A model generated the notes under the pieces. It had not been told where the DNA came from, searched no databases, and saw nothing but the letters and a program-made list of their open reading frames with translations. This document shows positions 39,446 through 48,963 of a DNA stretch of 64,000 nt, piece by piece. Source of the stretch: Alteromonas aestuariivivens (GTDB lineage Bacteria; Pseudomonadota; Gammaproteobacteria; Enterobacterales; Alteromonadaceae); assembly GCF_003367475.1 (NCBI RefSeq), contig NZ_QRHA01000008.1:115751-179750 (forward strand), read 5' to 3'. Each line of letters begins with the position of its first letter. Positions within the stretch are counted from its first letter, which is position 1. The translations under genes and the position numbers were made by a program.

Positions 39446-39543
39446 ACCCTTTACTCATGCTTTTTTTAAGCACTATAACCAGTTCAATTCAGATTCAAAA
39501 GAACCGATGCGTTTCGCAGGCCTTTGGAATGTTACAAATGATT

Positions 39544-40617
39544 TCAGCCAAACGGCTCCCGGGACAGGCCAATCACCATGGCGTATCCACAGGTGTAGGC
39601 AATTAGCAGAAGCAAAGAGTACTTGCCGTAACGGGCAAATGTCAGGCCTTTGACCTTGCTCATGGCGACTATGCCCGCCGCTGAGCCGATAACCAGCAGG
39701 GAGCCGCCCACGCCTACGGCATAAGTGAACGACATCCACTGAACCGTGGTCATCTCTATGTCGGCTTTCAGCAATGCTGCGGTGAGCGGCACATTGTCGA
39801 TGCCAGCTGAGATTACCCCCATCAGGAAATTGGCGGTGGCAGGTGAAAACAGTTCGTACACCACCAGTATTGAGTGCAGTACGTCAATGTGGTCCAGCAT
39901 TCCTACCAGTAGCAGCACCACCAGGAAAAACAGCAGGGTATCAAACTCGATATAGCGGATGTAGTCGAGTATGGGGTCCTGGTCCTGTTCTTCGCCCATC
40001 AGGGTAGCAACCAGAAACATTATTGCCATGCCAGCCAGAAAGCTGAGCATGGGGGGAATGGCGTACAGCACATTTCCGATCAGGGTGGCCACGATGGTGA
40101 ACAGAAAAATGGCGGCAATGACTGTATCAACCGACTGGACGGGGTGCTTCTGGTTGCGGATCCGCACAACGCCTTTCATGCCCACGCTCAGCATGGTTGC
40201 CAGAATCATTACTGCGGTAAATGACGGCAGCAACAACCACAGCAGTTGGGTGATTGTGACTTTGTCGTTCATGAAAATCATCAGCGTGGTAACGTCACCG
40301 GTAATGAGAGAAACGCCGCCGGAGTTGACTGCAAAGACCACCAGTACCGCAAAACGCATGGTGTGATTGAACGGCAGGCCGAGGGACAGAGCCAGGGCAA
40401 TACATACCAGGGTGGCGGTAATGTTGTCGGCCAATGAGGAAAAACAAAAGCAGAAAACTGCACACAAAAACAGCAGTGGCTTGAGGCCGATACGTTTGGG
40501 TATCAGTACGTTAAGCATGTTCTGGATAAAGCCTTTGCGATTGAGGTACGCCACAAACGTCATAGCGGCGACCAGGAACAGCCATAGGGTGGAGATTTCC
40601 GTTATGCTGTGCATCAA
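39544..40617 (-). CDS. nhaD: NhaD-type Na+/H+ antiporter, 5' end broken
   Basis: The readable body of an ion-transporter-superfamily antiporter (about 357 residues from the TTG/ATG at 40617/40614). Family blocks are clear: FLVAAMTFVAYLNRKG, SSLADNITATLVC, NSGGVSLITGDVTTLM, IDNVPLTAALL and GVGGSLLVIGSAAG. The frame stays open upstream to 40851, but that extension is Arg/Cys/Gly-rich and unlike any antiporter. The missing segment before LMHSITEIS is found in a different frame (40617-40721). One base appears to have been lost at the TT run near 40616-40617, and the first membrane helix is not found in any frame. It may therefore be non-functional, or a truncated protein may be made from 40614. 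Confidence 0.65.
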   Translation of the reverse strand: MMHSITEISTLWLFLVAAMTFVAYLNRKGFIQNMLNVLIPKRIGLKPLLFLCAVFCFCFSSLADNITATLVCIALALSLGLPFNHTMRFAVLVVFAVNSGGVSLITGDVTTLMIFMNDKVTITQLLWLLLPSFTAVMILATMLSVGMKGVVRIRNQKHPVQSVDTVIAAIFLFTIVATLIGNVLYAIPPMLSFLAGMAIMFLVATLMGEEQDQDPILDYIRYIEFDTLLFFLVVLLLVGMLDHIDVLHSILVVYELFSPATANFLMGVISAGIDNVPLTAALLKADIEMTTVQWMSFTYAVGVGGSLLVIGSAAGIVAMSKVKGLTFARYGKYSLLLLIAYTCGYAMVIGLSREPFG

Positions 40618-40721
40618 TGTTGCTGGACCACATCGGTTTCTGGCCCGCGATGAGCCTGAATGAACAGAATTATCCAGGCCTGGTTCGCCGCAGTCAGCGC
40701 CCGGGTTGCGTTTAAGGAAAG
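40617..40721 (-). pseudogene. Out-of-frame 5' remnant of nhaD
   Basis: Thirty-five codons between TGA stops encode a stretch with ALTAANQAWIILFIQAH (hydrophobic, second-helix-like) followed by ETDVVQQH. The latter joins perfectly to LMHSITEIS of the main nhaD frame if one T is restored (CAT-TTG-ATG instead of CATTGATG). This supports a single-base deletion or a sequencing error. Confidence 0.6.
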
Positions 40722-40927
40722 TCATGCAGTATGGGCGTTTATTGCCCCGGATATCCTGAAAATGTGGCATAATCCGCAATCGGATGATCCGGGTTGGGTC
40801 GCGAGCGCCTGTGAGCGATTTATACGGGGCGGATAATCTGTGCCATCTCAATTTCTATTGCGGTCTGCATTCAATCGAATCCGGGGGCGCAATTTGCTGA
40901 AACCTGTTATGTAGTCTGGTTTGTTGT

Positions 40928-41611
40928 ATGAACACGCGTTATTTCTTTGGGAAAGTGAAGCTTCTTCTGTTTGCTCTGGCATTGTGGCCGGCAATGGCAC
41001 ATTGTTCCGACACGACACTGCGAATCGGCTATTATCCCCACTATCAGATTGAAAAGTATCGAAGCCTTATTGAGCGAAGTTACCAGCGGCTGGGTTTCGA
41101 TATTCAGTTTGTCGCGATTGTGTCTTCGCAGCGATCATTGCTGGAGCTGGAGAAAGGTAATATTGACGCAGAATTAATGCGCTCAGCGGCCACAGCGTCT
41201 GAGTGTGGCGATGCAGTGATACTCGAGCCGCCCTTACTGACGGCACAGGTGATGCTGCTGTGCAAACAGCCAGCTCCCTGTACACCAGAGGTTCTGAGTA
41301 ACCCGGAAAACACGGTTATTGCCACCAATGCCCAGCTTAAGTACTGGCCGGCTGATAAACAGGATGAACTTCAGGCGAATCTGGTGACCATTGAAAATGT
41401 GCAAAGTGTGTATGGCATGTTTTCCCAGGGAAGATACGATTACGCACTGGTTTCCATTGAAGGTAATACTCCGCCTGAAATGCAGGTGTCATTCAGTCAC
41501 GTCAACTTGCACCAGGTCAACGGCTATCACATTTTAAATCGTAAATATGAACACCTGAGTGCGCTCCTGACGGACGCCATAAAAGCCGAGATGCAGCAGC
41601 CCCAGGGTTGA
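40928..41611 (+). CDS. Periplasmic solute-binding-like protein
   Basis: A 227-residue protein with a signal peptide (core LLLFALALWPAMAHC, cut probably before Ser27 or Asp28). The mature part begins LRIGYYPHYQIEKYRSLIERSY, with a following ELEKGNIDAELMRSA, the typical first lobe of family 3 or transporter substrate-binding-like domains. Such stand-alone proteins often act as sensors or have lost the transporter. No ABC genes are adjacent. It is divergent from nhaD and convergent with prkB, 3 bp apart. The ligand is unknown. Confidence 0.78.
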   Translation: MNTRYFFGKVKLLLFALALWPAMAHCSDTTLRIGYYPHYQIEKYRSLIERSYQRLGFDIQFVAIVSSQRSLLELEKGNIDAELMRSAATASECGDAVILEPPLLTAQVMLLCKQPAPCTPEVLSNPENTVIATNAQLKYWPADKQDELQANLVTIENVQSVYGMFSQGRYDYALVSIEGNTPPEMQVSFSHVNLHQVNGYHILNRKYEHLSALLTDAIKAEMQQPQG

Positions 41612-41614
41612 ATC

Positions 41615-42517
41615 TTACTTCTCTATTACCCAGTCCATCTGGTGCCCGGCGCGGCGTTTTTTGTCCAGCAGCTCTTCAATAAGCGGTGTAAGGATCAGCT
41701 CCATAGCCAGCCCCATTTTGCCTCCCGGTACCACCAGAGTATTGATGCGAGACATAAAAGCGCCGTCGATCATCTGCAACAGGTAAGGGTAATCTACGTT
41801 TTTCATTTCACGGCGAAACCGCACCACGACAAAGCTTTCATCCTGGGAAGGTATCTCCCGGGCACTGAACGGATTTGAGGTGTCTACGGTGGGTACGCGC
41901 TGAAAATTCACGTGAGTGCGGGAAAACTGGGGGGTGATGTAATGAAAGTAATCGTCCAGCCCGCGTACAATGCTGCTCATGACCGCTTCACGGGAATGGC
42001 CGCGGTCAGTCGTGTCGCGCACGATTTTCTGGATCCATTCCAGATTGACAATGGGCACCATGCCAACCAGCAAATCAACGTGTTTGGCGACATCGTTTTC
42101 TTCCGTTTTTACTCCGCCGTGCAGGCCTTCATAAAACAGTAAGTCGGTATTTTGCGGCAAATCCTGCCAGGGCGTAAATGTACCAGGCATCTGGTTAAAT
42201 GGGACAGCGTCGTCAAAGGTATGCAGGTACTGGCGAAATTTCCCCTGACCGGACTGACCGTATTCCTGAAACAGATTTTCAAGCAGATCAAAGTCGTTGG
42301 CCCTGGGGCCAAAATAACTGATGTGGCGGCCTTGCTCCTGCGCTTTTCGAATTTCAACTTCCATTTCAGGGCGGGTGAAACGATGAAAGCTGTCTCCCCC
42401 AACTACCGCTGCGTCCACGCTAAGGTTGCGAAAGATATGCCGGATGGCATTGGTGGTCGTTGTGGTGCCCGCACCAGACGAACCCGTTATGGCAATAATG
42501 GGATGTTTAACCGACAT
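41615..42517 (-). CDS. prkB: Phosphoribulokinase PrkB
   Basis: This 300-residue enzyme is of the bacterial octameric (class I) PRK type. It has P-loop GSSGAGTTT at residues 12-20, then VGGDSFHRFTRPEME, YFGPRANDFDLLE, and LLFYEGLHGGV as Walker B. By family it converts ribulose 5-phosphate to ribulose 1,5-bisphosphate. No RuBisCO or other Calvin-cycle gene is in the window. Many heterotrophic gammaproteobacteria, including E. coli (yhfB/prkB), keep this gene without carbon fixation, so its role here is uncertain. Confidence 0.93.
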   Translation of the reverse strand: MSVKHPIIAITGSSGAGTTTTTNAIRHIFRNLSVDAAVVGGDSFHRFTRPEMEVEIRKAQEQGRHISYFGPRANDFDLLENLFQEYGQSGQGKFRQYLHTFDDAVPFNQMPGTFTPWQDLPQNTDLLFYEGLHGGVKTEENDVAKHVDLLVGMVPIVNLEWIQKIVRDTTDRGHSREAVMSSIVRGLDDYFHYITPQFSRTHVNFQRVPTVDTSNPFSAREIPSQDESFVVVRFRREMKNVDYPYLLQMIDGAFMSRINTLVVPGGKMGLAMELILTPLIEELLDKKRRAGHQMDWVIEK

Positions 42518-42615
42518 GGATGCTCTTTAGGGGGATGAATAGGACCCCTAGTTATAAGCTGCCGTGAAGGAATAATCAAGCGATGTAATAGTGCCGACCA
42601 GTGGAATGGTGGGGC

Positions 42616-43572
42616 TCAGGTGTCTGTGTCCCCCGTCTCGCCTTGGCTGTGGCGATGTTGAAGCAACCTTATGATTAATTTGGCTTCTTCCTGGTCCATG
42701 TCGAGTAAACCGCGAATTTTTTCCAGGTGTTCAAAGTCCCGTTCAGACAAGTCGCCGTCTGCAATGGCGGAGCTTGCGGCCTCACGAAATCGCTCCTGGC
42801 GAAGATGGACCCGGGCGGTGAAGCTGGATGACAGAATGCCGGCGGGCAGAGCGTAAAGGCCAATTCCGAGCAGGGTTATCAAACCACCAAATATTCGCCC
42901 CATCAGGGTGACGGGTACAACATCACCGTAGCCCACAGTGGTCAGTGTGATCATGGCCCACCACATAGCCGCAGGAATGCTGCTGAACTCTTGAGGCTGA
43001 ACGTCTTTTTCCAGGTAATAGATGCCGGTGGCGGCAAATATCATGGTGATCATCAGTACGCTCAATGCCGCTAGCAGCGTACGCGCTTCTGCGCGGATCA
43101 CCTGGGTGAGTGTCTGCATGGAGGTTGAATAGCGGCCGAGCTTAATCAGCCGGGTAAGTCGCAGCAATCGCAGTATGCGTAAATCCACCGCAACAAACAT
43201 ACTCAGATAAAACGGCAGTATGGCGAGCAAATCCACGATAGCAATCGGGGTGACCATATAACGTAGTCTTCGCTTCCAGTTAGGCCAGGTACGCTCGCGG
43301 CTTGATTTGGGCGCCACCTCAACGCAGGTCCACACTCTGGCAAAATATTCGATGGTAAATATGATCACGGAGAAGACTTCGAACTGATGCAGTTGAGTGC
43401 GGTACTGCCGGTGGATGGGCTCAACAGTCATCAGCAGCATCGCCAGAGCATTGGTGATAATGAGAGTGATCAGCATGATGTCAAACAGGCGGCTGATATA
43501 TTCGCCCTGGGTGTACTGCCGATAGGGGCGAAGAATCCGATATACCCGCGATCTGAGCGTGTTGTGGTGCAT
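42616..43572 (-). CDS. Voltage-gated-type potassium channel
   Basis: A 318-residue six-helix channel. Helices S1-S4 occupy residues about 28-150, with an Arg-rich S4 (LRILRLLRLTRLIKLGR at 131-147). The pore loop carries the K+ filter TTVGYGD (211-217) between S5 and S6. A short acidic C-terminal cytoplasmic tail has helical ERDFEHLEKIRGLLDMDQEEAK. The ATG at 43572 has AGGG 7 bp upstream, better than the ATGs at 43608/43605. It would pass K+ in response to membrane voltage. Confidence 0.9.
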   Translation of the reverse strand: MHHNTLRSRVYRILRPYRQYTQGEYISRLFDIMLITLIITNALAMLLMTVEPIHRQYRTQLHQFEVFSVIIFTIEYFARVWTCVEVAPKSSRERTWPNWKRRLRYMVTPIAIVDLLAILPFYLSMFVAVDLRILRLLRLTRLIKLGRYSTSMQTLTQVIRAEARTLLAALSVLMITMIFAATGIYYLEKDVQPQEFSSIPAAMWWAMITLTTVGYGDVVPVTLMGRIFGGLITLLGIGLYALPAGILSSSFTARVHLRQERFREAASSAIADGDLSERDFEHLEKIRGLLDMDQEEAKLIIRLLQHRHSQGETGDTDT

Positions 43573-43642
43573 AGTATTGCCCTGTTCCCTGACCTGATAT
43601 TTCATCATAGGGGGATTCGGGCAAGGAAGAAAGCCAGTACAA

Positions 43643-43677
43643 AAAAAGCGCAGCGGTGAAACACGGCTGCGCTTTTT
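43643..43677. terminator. Terminator between purD and the potassium channel gene
   Basis: AAAAAGCGCAGC (43643-43654) pairs with GCTGCGCTTTTT (43666-43677). It lies 17 bp past the purD stop codon on the minus strand, where the pairing A/T runs also supply a T-tract, so it ends purD. Confidence 0.85.
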
Positions 43678-43693
43678 GGCTAACGGGATTAAA

Positions 43694-44986
43694 TCAGCTT
43701 GCCTGGCTTTCCCGCTTGATTGCCCGATAGGCTATGTCAGTACGGAAGTATACGTCCTGCCAGTTGATGGCGCCCACCAGTTCGTAGGCTTTTTGCTGGG
43801 CTTCGGTGACATTGTTGCCCAAAGCGGTAGCGCAGAGCACGCGGCCGCCACTGGTGACAACGCGACCATCTTTTTCCGCAGTGCCAGCGTGAAACACCTT
43901 ACCATCCAATTGCGCTGCTTTATCCAGCCCTTCAATGGCATCGCCTTTGTTGTAATTGCCCGGATAACCACCGGCAGCCAGCACTACGCCGACGGCTGCG
44001 CGTGGGTCGAAATCGATGGCTTTGCCAGCCAGTTCGCCCTTGCAGGCAGCCTGACACAACGCAACCAAGTCGGATTGCAAACGCAACATGATGGGCTGGG
44101 TCTCCGGATCACCAAAGCGGCAGTTGTATTCAATCACCTTGGGTGTGCCGTCAGCCATGATCATCAGGCCTGCGTACAAAAAGCCCTTGTAAGGGTTGCC
44201 CTCTGCGGCCATGCCTTCCACAGTTGGCAGGATAACTTCATCCATGACCCGCTGATGAATTTCTGGCGTTACAACCGGGGCAGGTGAATACGCGCCCATG
44301 CCGCCGGTATTGGGCCCGGAATCGCCATTACCAGCACGTTTGTGATCCTGGCTGGTTGCAAAAGGCAGTACATTTTTGCCATCCACCATTACGATGAATG
44401 ATGCTTCTTCACCGTCCAGAAACTCTTCAATCACAACCCGGCTGCCAGCGTCGCCAAAGGCGTTGCCAGCCAGCATGTCGCGAATGGCGTCTTCAGCTTC
44501 CTGAAGTGTCATCGCAACAATTACGCCCTTACCTGCTGCAAGGCCATCAGCCTTGACCACAATAGGAGCGCCTTTTTCTCGCACGTACGCCAGCGCAGGC
44601 TCAATTTCGGTGAAATTCTGATATTCCGCCGTCGGGATTTTGTGGCGTGCCAGAAAATCCTTGGTAAAAGCCTTGGAACCTTCGAGTTGTGCGGCGGCCT
44701 GGGTGGGGCCGAAAATGATTTCACCAGCCTCTTCAAACGCATCGACAACGCCTTCAACCAGCGGTGCTTCTGGCCCGACAATGGTCAGTGCCACATGATT
44801 GGTCTGGGCGAAAGCCAGCAGGCCCTTGATGTCGGTGACACCAATGTCGACGTTTTCCAACTTGGGTTCTGTGGCCGTTCCGGCATTGCCAGGGGCAACA
44901 AATACGGTGTTAACACCGTTACACTGTGCCGCTTTCCAGGCTAAGGCGTGTTCGCGGCCACCGCCGCCAATTACCAGTATGTTCAT
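43694..44986 (-). CDS. purD: Phosphoribosylamine-glycine ligase PurD
   Basis: This 430-residue ATP-grasp enzyme performs the second step of purine synthesis, joining glycine to 5-phosphoribosylamine with ATP. It opens with MNILVIGGGGREHALAWK. ATP-grasp motifs include PIVVKADGLAAGKGV and the metal-site YNCRFGDPETQ. The length is normal. The gene is near purH but separated from it by the methyltransferase gene; E. coli has purHD adjacent. Confidence 0.96.
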   Translation of the reverse strand: MNILVIGGGGREHALAWKAAQCNGVNTVFVAPGNAGTATEPKLENVDIGVTDIKGLLAFAQTNHVALTIVGPEAPLVEGVVDAFEEAGEIIFGPTQAAAQLEGSKAFTKDFLARHKIPTAEYQNFTEIEPALAYVREKGAPIVVKADGLAAGKGVIVAMTLQEAEDAIRDMLAGNAFGDAGSRVVIEEFLDGEEASFIVMVDGKNVLPFATSQDHKRAGNGDSGPNTGGMGAYSPAPVVTPEIHQRVMDEVILPTVEGMAAEGNPYKGFLYAGLMIMADGTPKVIEYNCRFGDPETQPIMLRLQSDLVALCQAACKGELAGKAIDFDPRAAVGVVLAAGGYPGNYNKGDAIEGLDKAAQLDGKVFHAGTAEKDGRVVTSGGRVLCATALGNNVTEAQQKAYELVGAINWQDVYFRTDIAYRAIKRESQAS

Positions 44987-45003
44987 TCAAACGTTCCGTT
45001 CTG

Positions 45004-45828
45004 TTACTCGGGTTTTACAAACTTCAGGGTCATACGATTACTCTCGCCAATGGCCAGATATTGGTCGCGATCCTGCTCGCCCAAATCCAGTGAAGGCGGC
45101 AATGTCCACACGCCTTTCGGATGTTGCGCATTATCCAATGGGTTAGCATTAACCTGGCTTTCGGCAACCAGTTTAAATCCGGCCTGCTCTGCGGCAGCCA
45201 CAATAAGCGACTTTTTCATGTAACCGCTGGACTTCATGGCTTCGTCAGACAGAGTCTCTGGCATTTCATGGTCAACCACACCCAGCACTCCGCCTGGTTT
45301 CAACGCGTTATAAAATGCCCTGAATGCGTTATCAAGCGCTTTGGTTTCGGCATTCATATACCAGTTGTGCACGTTGCGGAAAGTCAGTACAGCGTCAGCC
45401 GAACCGGCGGGAGCGATTTCCAGTGCCTTGACCGGATCAAATGCAGTAAGCTTAATGTTTTTGTAAGGGGCGTACTCGGAGAGCTTTTGTTCGAACTTCT
45501 GATAGGCATTGCGACGATAATTGCTTGCTGACTCGTCAATAAAGAAGTGAGCGGCAATTAACTGACCTTCCTCTCGCAACAATTCAGCCAGAATGTCGGT
45601 GTACCAGCCACCGCCGGGCCAAATTTCCACCACTGTCATGTCTGGTTCAATACCAAAAAAGCGCAGGGTTTGTTGTGGGTGCCGGTATTCGTCCCGCAAT
45701 TTGGCTTCTGCACTCCGGTTGCCGGAGGCGGCTGCCTCACTGATGGCATCGCTGGCCAGTGTCTGGGTGGAGAGAGTCATCATTGCTGCGCCCAGCAAGG
45801 TTACGACTTTTTGCATCAAAGAGTTCAT
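45004..45828 (-). CDS. Exported SAM-methyltransferase-like protein
   Basis: A 274-residue protein with a signal peptide (hydrophobic core VVTLLGAAMMTLSTQTLAS, cut near residue 26) followed by a Rossmann methyltransferase fold. The SAM-binding motif I reads VVEIWPGGGWYTD (about 66-78), with the later ADAVLTFRNVHNW (motif IV-like) and LKPGGVLGVVDHE. This matches the family of predicted periplasmic methyltransferases found in marine proteobacteria. SAM is not known to be abundant in the periplasm, so the true substrate and cofactor are open questions. It is inserted between purH and purD. Confidence 0.8.
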   Translation of the reverse strand: MNSLMQKVVTLLGAAMMTLSTQTLASDAISEAAASGNRSAEAKLRDEYRHPQQTLRFFGIEPDMTVVEIWPGGGWYTDILAELLREEGQLIAAHFFIDESASNYRRNAYQKFEQKLSEYAPYKNIKLTAFDPVKALEIAPAGSADAVLTFRNVHNWYMNAETKALDNAFRAFYNALKPGGVLGVVDHEMPETLSDEAMKSSGYMKKSLIVAAAEQAGFKLVAESQVNANPLDNAQHPKGVWTLPPSLDLGEQDRDQYLAIGESNRMTLKFVKPE

Positions 45829-45959
45829 TACATGCTTCCTTTTGGTTGGAATGAAAGTTGGAGCTTATACCAGTCTAACGGGTAATCAGGCTGATATAAG
45901 CGTAATCCAGCGCCTTTATTGCGCCAGTAACCTCAACTTTCTTTCCTGCCACTCAACCT

Positions 45960-47558
45960 TTAGTGGCGGAAATGACGCATTCCCGTGAACACCATCGCAA
46001 TGTTGTGTTCATTGGCAGCGGCAATCACTTCGTCATCGCGCATGGAACCGCCGGGCTGGATAACCGCAGTGATACCTGCCGCTGCCGCAGCGTCTATGCC
46101 ATCGCGGAATGGGAAAAAGGCGTCGGAAGCCATCACTGAGCCTGCCACTTCGAGGTTCTCGTCGGCGGCTTTGATACCAGCGATTTTCGCCGAATATACC
46201 CGGCTCATCTGCCCGGCGCCCACACCAATGGTCATACCGTCTTTGCAGTATACAATGGCGTTGGACTTCACATACTTGGCCACTTTCCAGCAGAACATCA
46301 GGTCTTGCAGTTCCTGTTGCGTAGGTTGGCGCTCACTGACAACCTGAAGGTCGTCCATATCCACCATGCCGAAGTCTCGCTCCTGCACCAGCAAACCACC
46401 GTTAACCCGCTTGAAGTCGTAGCCGTCGGTCAACTGACCCTGCCAGTCACCGCATACCAGCAAACGCACGTTTTTCTTGGCTGCGACGACTTCAATGGCA
46501 CCGTTACTGACAGCAGGGGCAATGATCACTTCAACAAACTGACGGTCAATGATTGCCTGCGCCGTGGTGGCATCCAGTTCACGGTTGAAGGCGATGATAC
46601 CGCCGAAAGCTGAAGTCGGGTCCGTTTTGTAGGCGCGATCGTAAGCTTCCAGAATATTCTCACCAATAGCCACACCACAGGGGTTGGCGTGCTTGACGAT
46701 AACACAGGCCGGAACATCGAACTCTTTCACACATTCCAGTGCTGCATCGGTGTCGGCAATGTTGTTGAATGACAACTCTTTACCCTGCAACTGTGTGGCA
46801 GTGGCAACAGACGCTTCCTGAATGTTGTTCTCAACGTAGAAAGCAGCACTTTGATGGCTGTTTTCTCCGTAACGCAGATCCTGCTTCTTAGTAACCTGAA
46901 GGTTAAAGGTGCGCGGAAACTCGCTGTGGTGGTGTTCGCAGTCTTCTTCACACTCTACTGAGTCGATGCGGGCACCAAAATAGTTGGCAATCATGCCGTC
47001 GTATTCGGCGGTATGTTCAAAGGCTTTTATCGCCAGGTCGAAGCGCGTCTGGTAACTCAGAGAATTGCCATTGGCCTGCATTTCATTCAGCACCCGGCTG
47101 TAATCACTGGCATTGACCACAATGGTGACGTCTTTGTGGTTTTTGGCTGCTGCACGTACCATGGTAGGGCCGCCAATATCGATGTTTTCGATGGCGTCTT
47201 CCAGTGTGCAGCCGTCTTTCGCTACGGTTGCTGCAAAGGGGTACAGGTTGACGGCAACCAGATCAATAGGGGCAATGTTGTTTTCAGCCATCACCGCTTC
47301 GTCCAGCCCACGCCGGCCCAGAATGCCGCCGTGAATTTTGGGGTGCAGGGTTTTTACCCGGCCATCCATAATTTCGGGGTGGCCTGTGTGCTCAGACACT
47401 TCCTTCACCGGCAAGCCGGCTTCGGCGAGCAATTTGGCGGTACCGCCTGTCGACAGAAGTTCAACACCGGCCTGGTGCAGAGCCTGGGCAAATTCCAGAA
47501 TGCCGGTTTTATCGGAAACACTTAACAGCGCGCGTTTGATGGGTTTCGGTGTTTGCAT
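45960..47558 (-). CDS. purH: Bifunctional AICAR transformylase / IMP cyclohydrolase PurH
   Basis: This 532-residue enzyme catalyses the last two steps to IMP. The N-terminal cyclohydrolase domain (1-200) opens [16 protein letters not shown] and contains the STGGTAKLL and [11 protein letters not shown] motifs. The transformylase domain carries KHANPCGVA (about 280) and [12 protein letters not shown] near the end. The length and order are normal. It sits between the methyltransferase gene and fis on the minus strand. Confidence 0.97.
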   Translation of the reverse strand: MQTPKPIKRALLSVSDKTGILEFAQALHQAGVELLSTGGTAKLLAEAGLPVKEVSEHTGHPEIMDGRVKTLHPKIHGGILGRRGLDEAVMAENNIAPIDLVAVNLYPFAATVAKDGCTLEDAIENIDIGGPTMVRAAAKNHKDVTIVVNASDYSRVLNEMQANGNSLSYQTRFDLAIKAFEHTAEYDGMIANYFGARIDSVECEEDCEHHHSEFPRTFNLQVTKKQDLRYGENSHQSAAFYVENNIQEASVATATQLQGKELSFNNIADTDAALECVKEFDVPACVIVKHANPCGVAIGENILEAYDRAYKTDPTSAFGGIIAFNRELDATTAQAIIDRQFVEVIIAPAVSNGAIEVVAAKKNVRLLVCGDWQGQLTDGYDFKRVNGGLLVQERDFGMVDMDDLQVVSERQPTQQELQDLMFCWKVAKYVKSNAIVYCKDGMTIGVGAGQMSRVYSAKIAGIKAADENLEVAGSVMASDAFFPFRDGIDAAAAAGITAVIQPGGSMRDDEVIAAANEHNIAMVFTGMRHFRH

Positions 47559-47590
47559 AGTGGTTTTTTTTCACGAAAGGTTGAAACAAA

Positions 47591-47612
47591 AAGAGCACCC
47601 AGAGGTGCTCTT
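47591..47612 (-). terminator. fis terminator
   Basis: AAGAGCACC (47591-47599) pairs with GGTGCTCTT (47604-47612), 26 bp past the fis stop codon. The minus-strand RNA continues into a TTTTTGTTT tract, a good intrinsic terminator. It also separates fis from the downstream purH promoter. Confidence 0.85.
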
Positions 47613-47637
47613 ATCGAAGGGCAACGCCCTTTAAGTT

Positions 47638-47931
47638 TTAGTTCATGCCGTACTGCTTCAGCTTTTTGCGCAGAGTACCACGGTTGATACCCATCATAAT
47701 TGCAGCGCGGGTTTGGTTGCCGCGGGTGTAAGTCATGACTTCTTCCAGCAACGGCGCTTCAACTTCTGCCAGTACCAACTCGTACAGGTTGTCGATGTTT
47801 GCGTTGTCAAGCTGCTTCAGATATTTGTTCACAGCTTGCTTAACGGAATCACGCAGAGGCTTTTGAGCCTGAGTTTGTGAAGGAGTGGTAACAGTAGTGG
47901 TAAAAGGTGAAGTCACATTTTGATCGAACAT
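47638..47931 (-). CDS. fis: DNA-binding nucleoid protein Fis
   Basis: This 97-residue dimeric nucleoid protein bends DNA and activates rRNA promoters during rapid growth. The C-terminal helix-turn-helix ([21 protein letters not shown]) is nearly identical to that of E. coli Fis. The N-terminal beta-arm region is Thr-rich. It follows dusB by 33 bp on the same strand, the conserved dusB-fis operon. Confidence 0.97.
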   Translation of the reverse strand: MFDQNVTSPFTTTVTTPSQTQAQKPLRDSVKQAVNKYLKQLDNANIDNLYELVLAEVEAPLLEEVMTYTRGNQTRAAIMMGINRGTLRKKLKQYGMN

Positions 47932-47964
47932 AATACTTACTTGCTCTTTAGTTAGTAGTCATCA

Positions 47965-48963
47965 CTATGCTGCTGGAGAAATCTGTCGGGTTTCCCGCGA
48001 TTGCAGCGCTTGAAAATAATCGTCCAGGGCGCGGAGCTGATCGGAAGCCTCCTCGATGCCATTGAACGTTTTTCGAAACTGACGATCCTTATCGTGCTCC
48101 GAGAGATACCAGCCTACGTGTTTCCGGGCAATTCTTACGCCGGAAGGTACACCGTAAAAGGCGTGCACGTTTGCCACATGCTCATGCAATACCTCATGTT
48201 GCTCAGCCAGAGGCGGTTCACCCAAATGTTCACCCGTATCCAGATAGTGCTGGATTTGTTTGAATATCCAGGGATTACCCTGGGCGCCGCGGCCAATCAT
48301 GATGCCGTCGGCGCCCGTATAGCTAAGCACCTGAAGTGCTTTTTGCGGGGAAGTGATATCACCATTGGCAACCACCGGAATGGTTACTGCGGCCTTAATG
48401 GCCCGAATGGTGTCGTATTCCGCTTCCCCGTTGTACATACAGGCCCGGGTTCGGCCATGAACCGCCAGAGACTGTATGCCGTTTTCCTGTGCAATGCGGG
48501 CAATGTCGACCCCATTGCGATTATCCTGGTCCCATCCGGTGCGAATTTTTAGCGTAACCGGAACGTCAACGGCGGCGACTACCGCTTTGACAATGGACTC
48601 AACCAGTTCTGGATATTGCAGCAATGCAGAACCCGCCAGCTTTTTATTCACTTTCTTGGCCGGGCAACCCATGTTGATGTCAATAATCTGAGCGCCGTTT
48701 GCCACGTTAAACTGGGCGGCCTGAGCCATCAGTTCCGGATCGGCACCGGCAATCTGTACAGAGCGAATGCCTTCTTCGCCACTGTGATCCATGCGCTGCA
48801 TGGATTTGGCGGTATTCCAGACCTTTGGGTTGCTTGATAGCATTTCAGATACGACCAACCCTGCACCCATCCGGCGACATAATTGTCTGAATGGGCGATC
48901 GGTCACACCTGCCATGGGCGCAAGCATCAAATTGTTTTCCAGGATGTAAGGTCCAATTCGCAT
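47965..48963 (-). CDS. dusB: tRNA-dihydrouridine synthase DusB
   Basis: This 332-residue FMN enzyme reduces uridine to dihydrouridine at position 17 of tRNA. It opens with LENNLMLAPMAGVTDRPFR. The catalytic Cys lies in DINMGCPAKKVNKKLAG (about residue 100), and FMN-phosphate motifs VVANGDITSP and GADGIMIGRGAQGNPW follow. It is the first gene of the dusB-fis operon. Confidence 0.96.
   Translation of the reverse strand: MRIGPYILENNLMLAPMAGVTDRPFRQLCRRMGAGLVVSEMLSSNPKVWNTAKSMQRMDHSGEEGIRSVQIAGADPELMAQAAQFNVANGAQIIDINMGCPAKKVNKKLAGSALLQYPELVESIVKAVVAAVDVPVTLKIRTGWDQDNRNGVDIARIAQENGIQSLAVHGRTRACMYNGEAEYDTIRAIKAAVTIPVVANGDITSPQKALQVLSYTGADGIMIGRGAQGNPWIFKQIQHYLDTGEHLGEPPLAEQHEVLHEHVANVHAFYGVPSGVRIARKHVGWYLSEHDKDRQFRKTFNGIEEASDQLRALDDYFQALQSRETRQISPAA

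Noticed and set aside
40618..40851. Upstream extension of the nhaD frame to 40851
   Set aside because: The translated residues are rich in Arg, Gly and Cys with no membrane helix, unlike any NhaD N-terminus.
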